A stretch of DNA of 64,000 bases, taken from Bacteroides sp. (GTDB lineage: Bacteria; Bacteroidota; Bacteroidia; Bacteroidales; Bacteroidaceae). The stretch is from positions 1-64,000 of the forward strand of contig SUXY01000003.1 in NCBI GenBank assembly GCA_015060705.1, in the 5' to 3' direction. A program made the translations under genes and the position numbers. The notes under the pieces were generated by a model that ran no database searches, was not told the DNA's origin, and saw nothing but the letters and a program-made list of their open reading frames with translations. Positions 17,568-27,240 of this stretch are shown in pieces (positions within the stretch are counted from its first letter, which is position 1; the number at the start of each line of letters is the position of its first letter).

Positions 17568-20315
17568 ATGGAGGTAACGATGAAAGGACAGTTAAGAAAA
17601 AGATGGATGGGCTTGCTGATGGGATTGGTGGTCGGGAGTTCCGGTGTGGAACTAGCGGCTCAAACGCAAGGCACAGTCTCGGACAGCATCAACATCATTA
17701 GTTTGATGGAGCAGGTAGAGCAAGCTACATCGTACAAGATATATACCAATATATCGAAGCCGTTTATGGTGAAGAAACAGGAAGGTACCGCTTCTCTGGA
17801 GCAACTGAAGGAGGCACTGAGTGGAACTTTCTGGCAAGTGAATGTGTTTGGCAACCGGGTGTTTGTCATGCAGAACCTGAATCTGCGTGCCAACCTTCCG
17901 AAGACTTGGACCGACGGCACACAAGATGAACACCAAGGGGTGCGGGTAACGGAAGTATTGACTTCGGAAAATAAGGTGTATGAAATCGGCGACAAGTTCC
18001 GTCCGTCGAAAGCGAAGAAGATTAAGTTGACCGGACAAGTCATCGACTTCAAGACCAATAGTCCTGCGGTAGGGATTCACGTCATTCGTCGGGATCCATG
18101 GACAGCAGCAACAACAGATGTGGACGGACGTTTCGAAATCGAATTGGCTCCGGGATACAATGTTCTGGAGTTGCAAGGTATCAGTGTGAAGGATGCCCGT
18201 CGTCAGTTGATGCTGTATGCCGATGCCGATGTTCGCATCGAACTGGAAGAACAGAACTTGATGCTCGAAGAAGTATTGGTGACCGGTGGACGTGTGGAAG
18301 CAGTCAAGAGTACGGCACTGGGGATGGAAAAGATTACTCCATCGCTCCTGAAGAACATTCCTACCGCTATGGGCGAAGTGGATGTGCTGAAGATGGTGCA
18401 GGCCTTGCCGGGTGTGAAGACGGTAGGCGAAGCGTCCAGTGGCTTCAATGTACGTGGTGGCTCTACCGACCAGAACCTGATGCTCCTGAATGGAGGTACG
18501 ATTTATAATCCGACTCACTTGTTCGGCTTCTTTACGGCTTTCAATAGCGACATGGTGTCCGATGTGGAAATCTACAAGAGCAGTATTCCTAGCCAATATG
18601 GTGGACGTATCTCTTCTGTATTGAACATCACGGGAAAGGAAGCCAATAAGGAGAAGTTCGTAGGGGTAGCAGGCATCGGTTTGTTGACCAGCAAGTTGAA
18701 TTTGGAAATCCCGTTGTGGAAGGAACGTACTTCGTTGTTGCTTAGTGGACGTACCACCTATAGTGATTGGCTCTTGGGCATGTTGCCGGAAAAGAGTGGA
18801 TACAAGGATGGTAAGGCCGGATTCTACGATGTGGGCGGTACCTTCTCGCATACCTTCAACATGCGTAACAAGCTGAATATCTATGGATACTATAGCTGTG
18901 ACCGCTTTGCCTTCAACGACAATGAGAAGTATGGCTATGGCAACATGAATCTGTCGGCTCATTGGCGAAGCATCTTCAACGACCGTCTGACCGGTAATTT
19001 CTCGGTAGGTTATGACCATTATGACTACAAGAACGACGAGACGGTGGATTCCATTCAGGCGGCCCGTCTTTCGTTCGGTATCAACCAATACTTTGCCAAG
19101 GCCAACTTCAATCTGGAATTGGAAAAGCATAAGTTGAACTTCGGGGCATCGACCTTGCTTTACGATATCCGTTCGGGCAAGTATGAGCCATTGGGCGAAT
19201 ATTCATTGGTGGCAACTGATGAATTGCAGAAGGACAAGGCTTTGGAAAGTGCCGTCTATTTAGGAGAAGAATGGGAAATTACTCCAAAGTTCTCCGTGAA
19301 TGCAGGCATCCGCTATTCCATGTTCAATGCATTGGGACCGCGTGATTATTATACGTACCAACCGGGCACCTTGCCTTCGGAAAGTACCATTGCCGATACG
19401 GTTTGCGTGACGGGCAACAAGGTGTTGAAGACTTATCACGGTCCGGAGTTCCGCTTGTCGGGTAGATATGCGTTCAATGATGATTTCTCGGTGAAGGTAG
19501 GGTTCAATACTATGCGCCAATATATTCATAAGGTGAGCAATACCAGCATCATGAGTCCTACGGATACTTGGAAGCTGAGTGATGTCAATATCAAACCGCA
19601 ACAAGGATGGCAATTGGCAGGTGGATTCTATTACAATACATCGGATCGTATGTGGGAGTTCTCCTTGGAAGGTTATTACAAGAAGATGAAGGACTATCTG
19701 GACTACCGCAGTGGTGCCAAGCTCTTGATGAATCATCATTTGGAAACCGATGTAATCAATACCGAAGGCTATGCGTATGGGGTGGAACTGGAAGTGAAGA
19801 AACCGAAGGGCAAGCTGAACGGATGGATTAACTATACCTATTCCCGTACCTTCCTCCGTCAGAACGATGCACGCATTGCTCGTCCGATTAATGGGGGTGA
19901 TTGGTATCCGACCGAGTACGACAAACCGCATGACTTCAAGTTTGTGGGTAATTACAAATTCACTCGTCGATATAGCTTGTCGTTGAATATGGACTATAGT
20001 ACCGGACGTCCGACAACCGTGCCGGCAGGACAGTATTACGACCAGCAGTTGGGTACTACCCAAGCTTTCTATACCGACCGAAACAGTTACCGTGTGCCGG
20101 ACTATTTCCGCATGGACCTTTCGTTCAATGTGGAGGCCAGCCATCACTTGACATTGGCAACACATAGCAGCATCTCGTTCGGTGTATACAACTTGACCGG
20201 ACGCAAGAATGTATATTCCATCTATTACGTGGTGGAAAACAAGAAAATCCAAGGATACAAGATGTCCATCTTCGGGGCACCTATCCCGTTTGTGACATAT
20301 AACATTAAGTTCTAA
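17568..20315 (+). CDS. TonB-dependent receptor with N-terminal STN-like domain, cassette B gene 2
   Basis: Very similar to 8239..10971 across the plug and barrel. Confidence 0.9.
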   Translation: MEVTMKGQLRKRWMGLLMGLVVGSSGVELAAQTQGTVSDSINIISLMEQVEQATSYKIYTNISKPFMVKKQEGTASLEQLKEALSGTFWQVNVFGNRVFVMQNLNLRANLPKTWTDGTQDEHQGVRVTEVLTSENKVYEIGDKFRPSKAKKIKLTGQVIDFKTNSPAVGIHVIRRDPWTAATTDVDGRFEIELAPGYNVLELQGISVKDARRQLMLYADADVRIELEEQNLMLEEVLVTGGRVEAVKSTALGMEKITPSLLKNIPTAMGEVDVLKMVQALPGVKTVGEASSGFNVRGGSTDQNLMLLNGGTIYNPTHLFGFFTAFNSDMVSDVEIYKSSIPSQYGGRISSVLNITGKEANKEKFVGVAGIGLLTSKLNLEIPLWKERTSLLLSGRTTYSDWLLGMLPEKSGYKDGKAGFYDVGGTFSHTFNMRNKLNIYGYYSCDRFAFNDNEKYGYGNMNLSAHWRSIFNDRLTGNFSVGYDHYDYKNDETVDSIQAARLSFGINQYFAKANFNLELEKHKLNFGASTLLYDIRSGKYEPLGEYSLVATDELQKDKALESAVYLGEEWEITPKFSVNAGIRYSMFNALGPRDYYTYQPGTLPSESTIADTVCVTGNKVLKTYHGPEFRLSGRYAFNDDFSVKVGFNTMRQYIHKVSNTSIMSPTDTWKLSDVNIKPQQGWQLAGGFYYNTSDRMWEFSLEGYYKKMKDYLDYRSGAKLLMNHHLETDVINTEGYAYGVELEVKKPKGKLNGWINYTYSRTFLRQNDARIARPINGGDWYPTEYDKPHDFKFVGNYKFTRRYSLSLNMDYSTGRPTTVPAGQYYDQQLGTTQAFYTDRNSYRVPDYFRMDLSFNVEASHHLTLATHSSISFGVYNLTGRKNVYSIYYVVENKKIQGYKMSIFGAPIPFVTYNIKF

Positions 20316-20319
20316 GAGC

Positions 20320-21510
20320 ATGAAGAAGTTTAGATATATCGTAGGAATAATCGGAGCATTGGTCCTGATGGCTTCGACGGGATGCGTCGAGAAGTTTGAA
20401 GCCGACATCAGCGACTTGATGACAGAAGGACTGGTGGTGGAAGGCAATATCATTTCGGACAGTACCGTGGTATTCAACCTGAGTAAGACGATGCCTTTGA
20501 ATTTCTCGGAAGACAATAAGGATGCTTTCGAGAACTATCAGGATGTGTATGCCGAGCTTGCTGTAGTAGGAAGCGATGGTTCTTCTTATCCCGGTTTTTG
20601 GTGGGGAAGAGGCCGGTATCGTGTAGAAATCGGAACGTTGAAACCGGATGTGGCCTATCATTTGGAGATATTGTACAATGGCGATACCTATCAGTCGGAA
20701 CCTCAGAAACCGATGGCTTGTCGGGGAATCAAGGAACTGACTTTTCGCCAACCGGATTTGAGCGGACCGGTAAGTGTTCATCTTACTTCCCAACCATCCG
20801 ATTCGGGTGAAGCCGAATACTATTTGTGGTATTTTGAGGAAGACTGGGAAGTACGTGCCCATTATGCAACCACCGACCTCTTTGTACCGGAATTGAAAAG
20901 CATTATTCATTATGACTATCCGCCGGTGGCTCAAGGATGGTGCTACAACGGAACCGACCAAATCTTGTTGGGCTCGACCGAATCGGTAACGGGCAATCAA
21001 ATCGTAGGCCGTACCATTCAGAGCATCAAGCCTACTGACCATCGTCTGTCGGTGCTTTATAGCATCCGTGTGCAACAACGCAATCTGAGCCGTATGGAAT
21101 ACGAGTACTATCAGGTACGTGCCAAACTGAACAATGAAATGGGTGGCTTGTTTACGCCACAACCGTCGGAACTTCCTACCAACATCACTTGCAGCAATCC
21201 TACCCGTAAGGTCATCGGATATGTGGGTTGCAACATGGGAGTGGCTCATGCCCAACTGTATATTCCGGAAGAAGAAGTAGTCTATATCGACTATTACAAA
21301 TGTGATGCAGGCATGGAGCCGACAGGTTCCAATATGGACAAATATGCTGCAGGTTTCCAGGTGGCCGACAAGGTAGAAAGTGATGTGGAATGGGCGAAGG
21401 TAGGCTGTGTCGATGTCCGCAGTTGGCAAGCCAATCCTACGGGACGTCCTTCGTGGTGGCCCAATCCTTATCTTTATTACAAGGAAGAACCCGAATACGA
21501 TGGTTTTTAA
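20320..21510 (+). CDS. DUF4249-like lipoprotein, cassette B gene 3
   Basis: Paralog of 10976..12154 (CVEKFEADISDLMTEGLVVEGNI...YLWYFEEDWEVRA). Confidence 0.8.
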   Translation: MKKFRYIVGIIGALVLMASTGCVEKFEADISDLMTEGLVVEGNIISDSTVVFNLSKTMPLNFSEDNKDAFENYQDVYAELAVVGSDGSSYPGFWWGRGRYRVEIGTLKPDVAYHLEILYNGDTYQSEPQKPMACRGIKELTFRQPDLSGPVSVHLTSQPSDSGEAEYYLWYFEEDWEVRAHYATTDLFVPELKSIIHYDYPPVAQGWCYNGTDQILLGSTESVTGNQIVGRTIQSIKPTDHRLSVLYSIRVQQRNLSRMEYEYYQVRAKLNNEMGGLFTPQPSELPTNITCSNPTRKVIGYVGCNMGVAHAQLYIPEEEVVYIDYYKCDAGMEPTGSNMDKYAAGFQVADKVESDVEWAKVGCVDVRSWQANPTGRPSWWPNPYLYYKEEPEYDGF

Positions 21511-21527
21511 TCTTTAATGGAATGTGT

Positions 21528-23141
21528 ATGAGAAGAACGATACTATTTGGCTTGTTTTGCCTATGCGCCCTTCTGGGGATGGCTCAAACGGCAGAACTGA
21601 TGAGAATATATACCGACAAGGATACGTACTTGGCGGGCGAAGAGCTTTGGGTAAAGGTCACTGTAGAAGATGAGGCCTATCCGGGAAATGCCGTGAGTCA
21701 GGTGGCTTATGTGGAAATCTGCGATTCGGCTCAAGTCCGTGCCCAAGGCAAGGTGGCATTGAACCAAGGAAAGGGCTGGGCATGCATTCAGTTGCCTCAA
21801 ACCATGCATTCGGGCGTCTATCAGCTCACGGCCTATACCCGATACATGCGAAACTTGAATTCGGAGAGTTTTCCCCGCAAATACCTGGCTGTACTGAATA
21901 CCCTTGGCTCATCGACCGAAGACAACCTGATAGCCAATGATTCTACCGCTTTCCCGAAGGCGGTTTCAGACGCATCGGAGAGTCACCTGATGAAGACAGA
22001 CAAGAAAGTCTATGGACTCCGCGAGAAGGTGGCATTGACATGGTCAGCTCATTTGGCGGAAGCTAAGGACTTGACCCTTTCGGTGGTTCGCAAGGATTGT
22101 GAAGTGAAGCTTCCTCAACCGAAGGTCGCTTCTCCGGTTCCGGCTGGAGGCGAACGATGGATAGCCGAGTGCGAAGGACATATCGTGACAGGTAGGGTAG
22201 AGGGCACCGCACTTCCGGAGCAATTGCTCACACAGTTGTCTTGTGTCGGAAAGGAAATGAAGGTATTCGAAGGCAAGAAGAAAGAGACCGATTCCTATCG
22301 TTTCTATACCTATGGAGTGAACGGTCAGCGGGACATCGTATTGTCGGCATTGGACAACGTAGGACGCGCTTACCGCATGGAAGTGGAGACTCCGTTTGCC
22401 GAGCTTCTTCCTCGCCAGCTTCCCGACTTGTATTGTCGTTTCGATGAATCGGCAATGATATCCCGCAGTGTTGCCTTGCAGTTGACTCAAGCCATGCCGA
22501 AGGCCGTACTTCCGAAAGCATTGGAACCGGTCATCTATGGACAATTGCCTAGCAAGACTTATAACTTGGATGAATACGTCCGCTTCAATACCGTGAAGGA
22601 ATGTATTGTCGAGTTTGTTTTGGGAGCCGCCATGGAAAAGCAAGGAGACAAGACCGTCATCAAGATGCTTCAGGAAGACAGCAAGGCCTACAACATGTTC
22701 CCCGTCTTGGTATTGATAGACGGAGTCGCTTTCTACAATCATGCCGAAGTCTTGGCTTACAATGGTCATAATGTGCAATACATCCATCAGTATCGTGGCA
22801 ACTATGCCTTGGGAGAAACCCTTTATGGAGGTATCCTGTCACTGATAACGCATCGGGGAACCATGCAGGACATGCGTATCAACAAGGACATGCAGATGCT
22901 GGCCTACGAGTTTCCGCAAGACCGTCCAGCTTTCGAGTTGCCGGACTATGGAAAGGCAGAAGTGAAGGCATCGCGCAGACCGGACTTCCGCCATACATTG
23001 TATTGGAATCCGGCGGTAGAGGGAAAGACCGAAGCCACGTTCTACACCTCCGATTTGGAAGGTACCTATGTCGCTACCCTACAAGGAGTGGATGCGGAAG
23101 GAAAGAAGATTGAAATCGAATGGGAGTTTGAAGTAAGATAA
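21528..23141 (+). CDS. MG2-like secreted protein, cassette B gene 4
   Basis: Paralog of 12169..13797; start taken at MRRTILFGLF after the previous stop rather than the upstream ORF start at 21390. Confidence 0.75.
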   Translation: MRRTILFGLFCLCALLGMAQTAELMRIYTDKDTYLAGEELWVKVTVEDEAYPGNAVSQVAYVEICDSAQVRAQGKVALNQGKGWACIQLPQTMHSGVYQLTAYTRYMRNLNSESFPRKYLAVLNTLGSSTEDNLIANDSTAFPKAVSDASESHLMKTDKKVYGLREKVALTWSAHLAEAKDLTLSVVRKDCEVKLPQPKVASPVPAGGERWIAECEGHIVTGRVEGTALPEQLLTQLSCVGKEMKVFEGKKKETDSYRFYTYGVNGQRDIVLSALDNVGRAYRMEVETPFAELLPRQLPDLYCRFDESAMISRSVALQLTQAMPKAVLPKALEPVIYGQLPSKTYNLDEYVRFNTVKECIVEFVLGAAMEKQGDKTVIKMLQEDSKAYNMFPVLVLIDGVAFYNHAEVLAYNGHNVQYIHQYRGNYALGETLYGGILSLITHRGTMQDMRINKDMQMLAYEFPQDRPAFELPDYGKAEVKASRRPDFRHTLYWNPAVEGKTEATFYTSDLEGTYVATLQGVDAEGKKIEIEWEFEVR

Positions 23142-23160
23142 AAATGGAACGATATACCTG

Positions 23161-23332
23161 TTGACACCAATTGTCATTCAGAGCGAAGCGAAGACGGGTT
23201 GTTGAGCCAAAGGCGAAAAATCTCGAGGGAATCCACGTGGATATATTAGTGTATGCTACCGAGATTTTTCGGACAGAGTCCTCAACAACTCGTCTTCCTC
23301 CCTTCGGTCGTCTGAATGACAAATTGTGTCAA
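23161..23332. repeat. MITE/REP-like long imperfect palindrome with terminal inverted repeats
   Basis: Left TTGACACCAATTGTCATTCAG, right CTGAATGACAAATTGTGTCAA; inner arms also complementary (GAAGACGGGTTGTTGAG / CTCAACAACTCGTCTTC; CGAAAAATCTCG / CGAGATTTTTCG). Confidence 0.85.
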
Positions 23333-23349
23333 GAAGTATATTGTTCCCA

Positions 23350-23388
23350 AAAAGAAAGAGGCGCATTGTCAAGCGCCTCTTTCTTTTT
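23350..23388. terminator. Bidirectional intrinsic terminator (AAAAGAAAGAGGCGC...GCGCCTCTTTCTTTTT)
   Basis: Long GC-core stem with T/A flanks between convergent genes. Confidence 0.85.
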
Positions 23389-24259
23389 ATTTCATTTGGA
23401 AGGATTGTTGACCAATCATCGTACCATCGGCGAAGATGTATACGTTGTAAGTACCGGCAGGTAGATATTCTTCTACGTCCCAATATACGGTCACGTTTTG
23501 CTCTTCACCGGTGTATTCAATGTATTTCTTGATGGAATAAGCCAATTGGCGATTTTCGTATGCGAAGGTATCCGATGCATTTTTGCTCAACACTTCGTTG
23601 TCTGGCTTAGCAATGCGGATGTACAAGGTACGTTCACCGGTTTTGGCGGTGATGTTCTTGACGAGTGTAAAGGAAACGGCAATCTTCTTGACATCCTTTA
23701 CTCTTTTGGCTGTTTTTCCTCGTTTGTTTTTGGGTTGGATAGTAATATTGGTTGCATCCAATTGAGCAGCTAGAGTTACTTTCTCATTCAAGTTCTTCTT
23801 CTCTTCTGCCAACGTGTTGATTTGGCGGGTAGCTTCCGAATACTTCTTCTTTACTTCCTTGTTTTCGGTAGTCAAAGCTTCGTTGATCTTGTTCAAGGAG
23901 TCGATTTGGATGACATAGCTACGCAATACGGCACGTACGGTTTTCAATTCCTTCTTCAAGCGCATGATTTCAGCAGCGTTGCTGGTTTTGACTTGGCGAA
24001 GTTCTTCCAGCAAACGTTGGGTCTTGAGCTTTTCGCTTTCCAATTTCTGACGGAGTGAATCATTGTTGATTTGTACTTGCAACTCATCGTATTGAGTGGC
24101 AAAAGTAGTATATTCATTCTCCATCTCTTCCTTTTCGATGGCGAAGAGTTCGGTCATTTCTTTGTTTTCCTGTACTTGATAGAAGGCGAAGAAAGAAACT
24201 CCACCAATAATGGCTATCAGTAGGATGATAATGATAATCAGTTTTTTGTTCTTGTCCAT
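23387..24259 (-). CDS. Single-TM coiled-coil protein of unknown function
   Basis: N-terminal TM (KLIIIIILLIAIIGGVSFFAFY), long heptad-rich region, C-terminal beta-rich domain. Confidence 0.7.
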   Translation of the reverse strand: MDKNKKLIIIIILLIAIIGGVSFFAFYQVQENKEMTELFAIEKEEMENEYTTFATQYDELQVQINNDSLRQKLESEKLKTQRLLEELRQVKTSNAAEIMRLKKELKTVRAVLRSYVIQIDSLNKINEALTTENKEVKKKYSEATRQINTLAEEKKNLNEKVTLAAQLDATNITIQPKNKRGKTAKRVKDVKKIAVSFTLVKNITAKTGERTLYIRIAKPDNEVLSKNASDTFAYENRQLAYSIKKYIEYTGEEQNVTVYWDVEEYLPAGTYNVYIFADGTMIGQQSFQMK

Positions 24260-24351
24260 GGTGCATTGTTTATTTCCCGCAAAAGTACAATATTTATGTA
24301 TATTGTCCGAAATTTGCTATGGATTTTTTTCTTCAAGTCGGAATAAGATTG

Positions 24352-24359
24352 TAAATTTG
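24352..24359 (+). promoter_or_regulatory. Candidate -7 element TAAATTTG upstream of mdh
   Basis: Matches Bacteroides -7 consensus TAnnTTTG; no clear -33 found. Confidence 0.4.
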
Positions 24360-24411
24360 CAGAAGTGAACCTATGAAATTTTAATTATCAACTTAAATAA
24401 ATATTGAGATT

Positions 24412-25353
24412 ATGTCAAAAGTAACCGTAGTAGGCGCTGGTAACGTAGGCGCTACATGTGCAAATGTGCTTGCTTTTAACGAAGTAGCAGACGAAGTGGT
24501 AATGCTCGACGTTAAGGAAGGTGTTTCTGAAGGTAAGGCAATGGATATGATGCAGACAGCTCAGTTGTTGGGCTTCGATTCTACTTTGGTAGGCTGCACA
24601 AATGATTATGAAAAGACTGCAAACTCTGACGTAGTGGTTATTACTTCAGGTATTCCTCGTAAGCCAGGTATGACTCGCGAAGAATTGATTGGTGTTAACG
24701 CTGGTATCGTGAAGTCTGTAGCTCAAAATATTTTGAAGTACTCTCCAAACGCTATTTTGGTAGTTATCTCTAACCCAATGGATACCATGACTTACTTGGC
24801 ACTCAAGTCTTTGGGCTTGCCGAAGAATAGAGTGATCGGTATGGGTGGTGCTTTGGATAGCTCACGTTTCAAGTATTTCTTGTCACAAGCTTTGGGTTGC
24901 AACGCCAACGAAGTAGAAGGTATGGTTATCGGTGGTCACGGTGATACTACTATGATTCCTTTGACTCGCTTCGCTACATACAAGGGCTTGCCAGTTTCTA
25001 ACTTCTTGTCTGCTGAAAAGTTGGAAGCTATCGCTGCTGAAACTATGGTAGGTGGTGCTACATTGACTAAGTTGCTCGGTACTTCTGCATGGTATGCTCC
25101 GGGTGCTGCTGGTGCTTGCGTTGCTGAAGCTATCATCCACAACCAGAAGAAGATGATTCCTTGCTCTGTATTGTTGGAAGGCGAATATGGTCAGTCAGAC
25201 CTCTGCTGCGGTGTTCCAGTAATCTTGGGTAAGAACGGTATCGAAGAAATCATCGAATTGCCGTTGAACGAAGACGAAAAGGCTAAGTTTGCTGCTAGCG
25301 CTGAAGCTGTTCGCAAGACTAACGCTGCTTTGACTGAAGTAGGTGCTCTCTAA
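24412..25353 (+). CDS. mdh: Malate dehydrogenase
   Basis: VTVVGAGNVGATCAN Rossmann motif, SGIPRKPGMTREELI, GGHGDTTMIPLTR. Confidence 0.93.
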   Translation: MSKVTVVGAGNVGATCANVLAFNEVADEVVMLDVKEGVSEGKAMDMMQTAQLLGFDSTLVGCTNDYEKTANSDVVVITSGIPRKPGMTREELIGVNAGIVKSVAQNILKYSPNAILVVISNPMDTMTYLALKSLGLPKNRVIGMGGALDSSRFKYFLSQALGCNANEVEGMVIGGHGDTTMIPLTRFATYKGLPVSNFLSAEKLEAIAAETMVGGATLTKLLGTSAWYAPGAAGACVAEAIIHNQKKMIPCSVLLEGEYGQSDLCCGVPVILGKNGIEEIIELPLNEDEKAKFAASAEAVRKTNAALTEVGAL

Positions 25354-25376
25354 TAGAACATCCTTTCAAAATATAG

Positions 25377-25412
25377 AAGAGGGTATTTCAAAATGAATGC
25401 CCTCTTTTTTTA
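25377..25412 (+). terminator. Intrinsic terminator after mdh
   Basis: AAGAGGG...CCCTC followed by a run of T. Confidence 0.75.
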
Positions 25413-25424
25413 TGTCCGTTGGAT

Positions 25425-27113
25425 TCATTGGAAACAAGCGGAGCTGTCTGCGGCAATCATCCATTTATTGAAGGTGTAATTGGGGAAAGTAGCAGCCCCT
25501 GTTGTTTCCACCCATTCATTGAGCAGTTGGCTGATGTGTACGGAGTCAATACTATAGTCGGAGTCATACAAAGAAGTGTCGGATAGGGTTGTTTTTGCAT
25601 CTTTGGTGTTGCAGACTTCTCCTCTATTGTAGTAGAAGTATTGGATGGCTACTTTAGAAGACGTACCTACAGCTGCTCCCCAATATTGAGTGTTTTGAGA
25701 ATGGAAAATGTAGCAGTTGTTTATATATTGGGTTGTTCGAGGGGTGCTCATTCCTGCAATACTGCCCAGACGATTATTCTTGTCTGAGGAGGTGAATTGG
25801 TTTTCCTTGGAATAGCAGTTGAGAATGTTTCCGTTGGCACTGCCGACAATTCCTCCAGCGATAGCGCTGGTGTTCACATGATAGATTGTGCTTTGGGTGT
25901 AGCAATTGAGGATGGTTCCACCTGTTAACGCACAGATACCGCCCATGTATCCTTTTTCTATGGTGTAGAGGTTGGAATTCGTGAGTGAGCAATTGTCAAT
26001 TGTTCCGTCGTTGATAGAAGCAATACCACCCACATACGAGGTGTTGAGTGTATTCAACGAAGATGCTTTATTAATATGTAAATTCCGGACAATCCCTGTA
26101 GAACCGATATGACCGAAGAGTCCGGTGTATTTTACATCGGGAAGGGTTAATTCGGAAATGGTGTGTCCTTCTCCATCAAAGATGTCTGCGAATGGAGCAC
26201 TGTCTTCTCCGATAGGGGATAGTCTTTGACATTCTTCTTTTGTTAAAGTAATGTCTGACAATAGCCGATATATTCTTTGCTCATCTACCACTTCTCCAAA
26301 TGAATCCAATGTTTCTTCGCCTTCATAGGTTCCGTTGATTAATTGGCAGAAGGCAATCAAATCTTCTACATCCCGGATGCCGGGACGTGAATCATATCGG
26401 GAAATGTTACATGCATAATGCGACCCGCTTAGGAAGGTATGAGGGCTAAAGCTCACTTCGTGGCTAGTGCCGTCCGTGAGTGTAAGAAGGAGGCTTAAGG
26501 TACATTCTTCACAAGGAGGAAGGATAAAAGTGTATTCATGGCCTCCATCGTTATTTTGTAAAATGGTGTGTGAATGGGGAGTCAAAGAGTAGGTCCCGTT
26601 CTGAGGAGTTACTTTTTCGATTTGGACCGGAACGGATAGGGCAAGGCTTTGTAGGCTGGTTGCCAATGTTGGTTCAAAATAGAGTGTCAGTGAGGAGAAA
26701 AGATGCTTGAATTGCAAGTTGATATCTCCTTTCTTTGATAAGGTGTCCTGAGCTATCAGTACATCTTCCAGTTTTCCATTGGAGTATAAATTGTCTAATG
26801 TGTAATTGTTGTTTTCATAGATAGGGTAGAGTGCGGTAATTATTGTCTCTGTTGGGGTGTCGGTCCATTGGAGGTTTTGTCCGTTGTACCAAGTGCTTCC
26901 ATTATAGGTGAAAATTCCATTTTCCACAAATAATCCTCCATTTGCATTCAAGAGAATTTGGCTTCCGGTAGGTAAGGAAGCTGCATCACCATCTCCTCGG
27001 GATAGGATAGGGTAGGTTGATGACAAAGGATAGGAAGGGATTGCTTGTTCGTTATTGCAAGCATAGACCAGTACGAATAAAAAAGCGGGAACAAGTTTTA
27101 GAATTCGTTTCAT
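25425..27113 (-). CDS. Fimbrillin-like / GLUG-repeat lipoprotein
   Basis: Lipoprotein signal (VLVYACNN), fimbrillin-like N-terminal half, GLUG-type repeats (TGLFGHIGSTGIVRNLHI, VGGIASINDGTIDNCSL, GGICALTGGTILNCY, GGIVGSANGNILNCYS). Confidence 0.7.
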   Translation of the reverse strand: MKRILKLVPAFLFVLVYACNNEQAIPSYPLSSTYPILSRGDGDAASLPTGSQILLNANGGLFVENGIFTYNGSTWYNGQNLQWTDTPTETIITALYPIYENNNYTLDNLYSNGKLEDVLIAQDTLSKKGDINLQFKHLFSSLTLYFEPTLATSLQSLALSVPVQIEKVTPQNGTYSLTPHSHTILQNNDGGHEYTFILPPCEECTLSLLLTLTDGTSHEVSFSPHTFLSGSHYACNISRYDSRPGIRDVEDLIAFCQLINGTYEGEETLDSFGEVVDEQRIYRLLSDITLTKEECQRLSPIGEDSAPFADIFDGEGHTISELTLPDVKYTGLFGHIGSTGIVRNLHINKASSLNTLNTSYVGGIASINDGTIDNCSLTNSNLYTIEKGYMGGICALTGGTILNCYTQSTIYHVNTSAIAGGIVGSANGNILNCYSKENQFTSSDKNNRLGSIAGMSTPRTTQYINNCYIFHSQNTQYWGAAVGTSSKVAIQYFYYNRGEVCNTKDAKTTLSDTSLYDSDYSIDSVHISQLLNEWVETTGAATFPNYTFNKWMIAADSSACFQ

Positions 27114-27189
27114 TGTACATGCATTTTTAAGTTAATGGTGCAAATATAGGATATTTTGGGAATATCCGAAAGTATTTGATAAAAAAACA

Positions 27190-27215
27190 TTGCCCGCTTA
27201 TCAAAGCGGGCAATG
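27190..27215 (-). terminator. Hairpin ATTGCCCGCTT...AAGCGGGCAAT
   Basis: Perfect 11-bp stem followed on the minus strand by TTTTTTTA, downstream of gdhA. Confidence 0.8.
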
Positions 27216-27240
27216 GATATGTCATTGAGAACCAGTCTTG

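Noticed and set aside
17652-21429. Long minus-strand ORFs (492, 418 and 374 aa) antisense to cassette B
   Set aside because: Sense-strand genes have clear families and paralogs; similar antisense ORFs appear over cassette A, as expected for mirrored codon bias.
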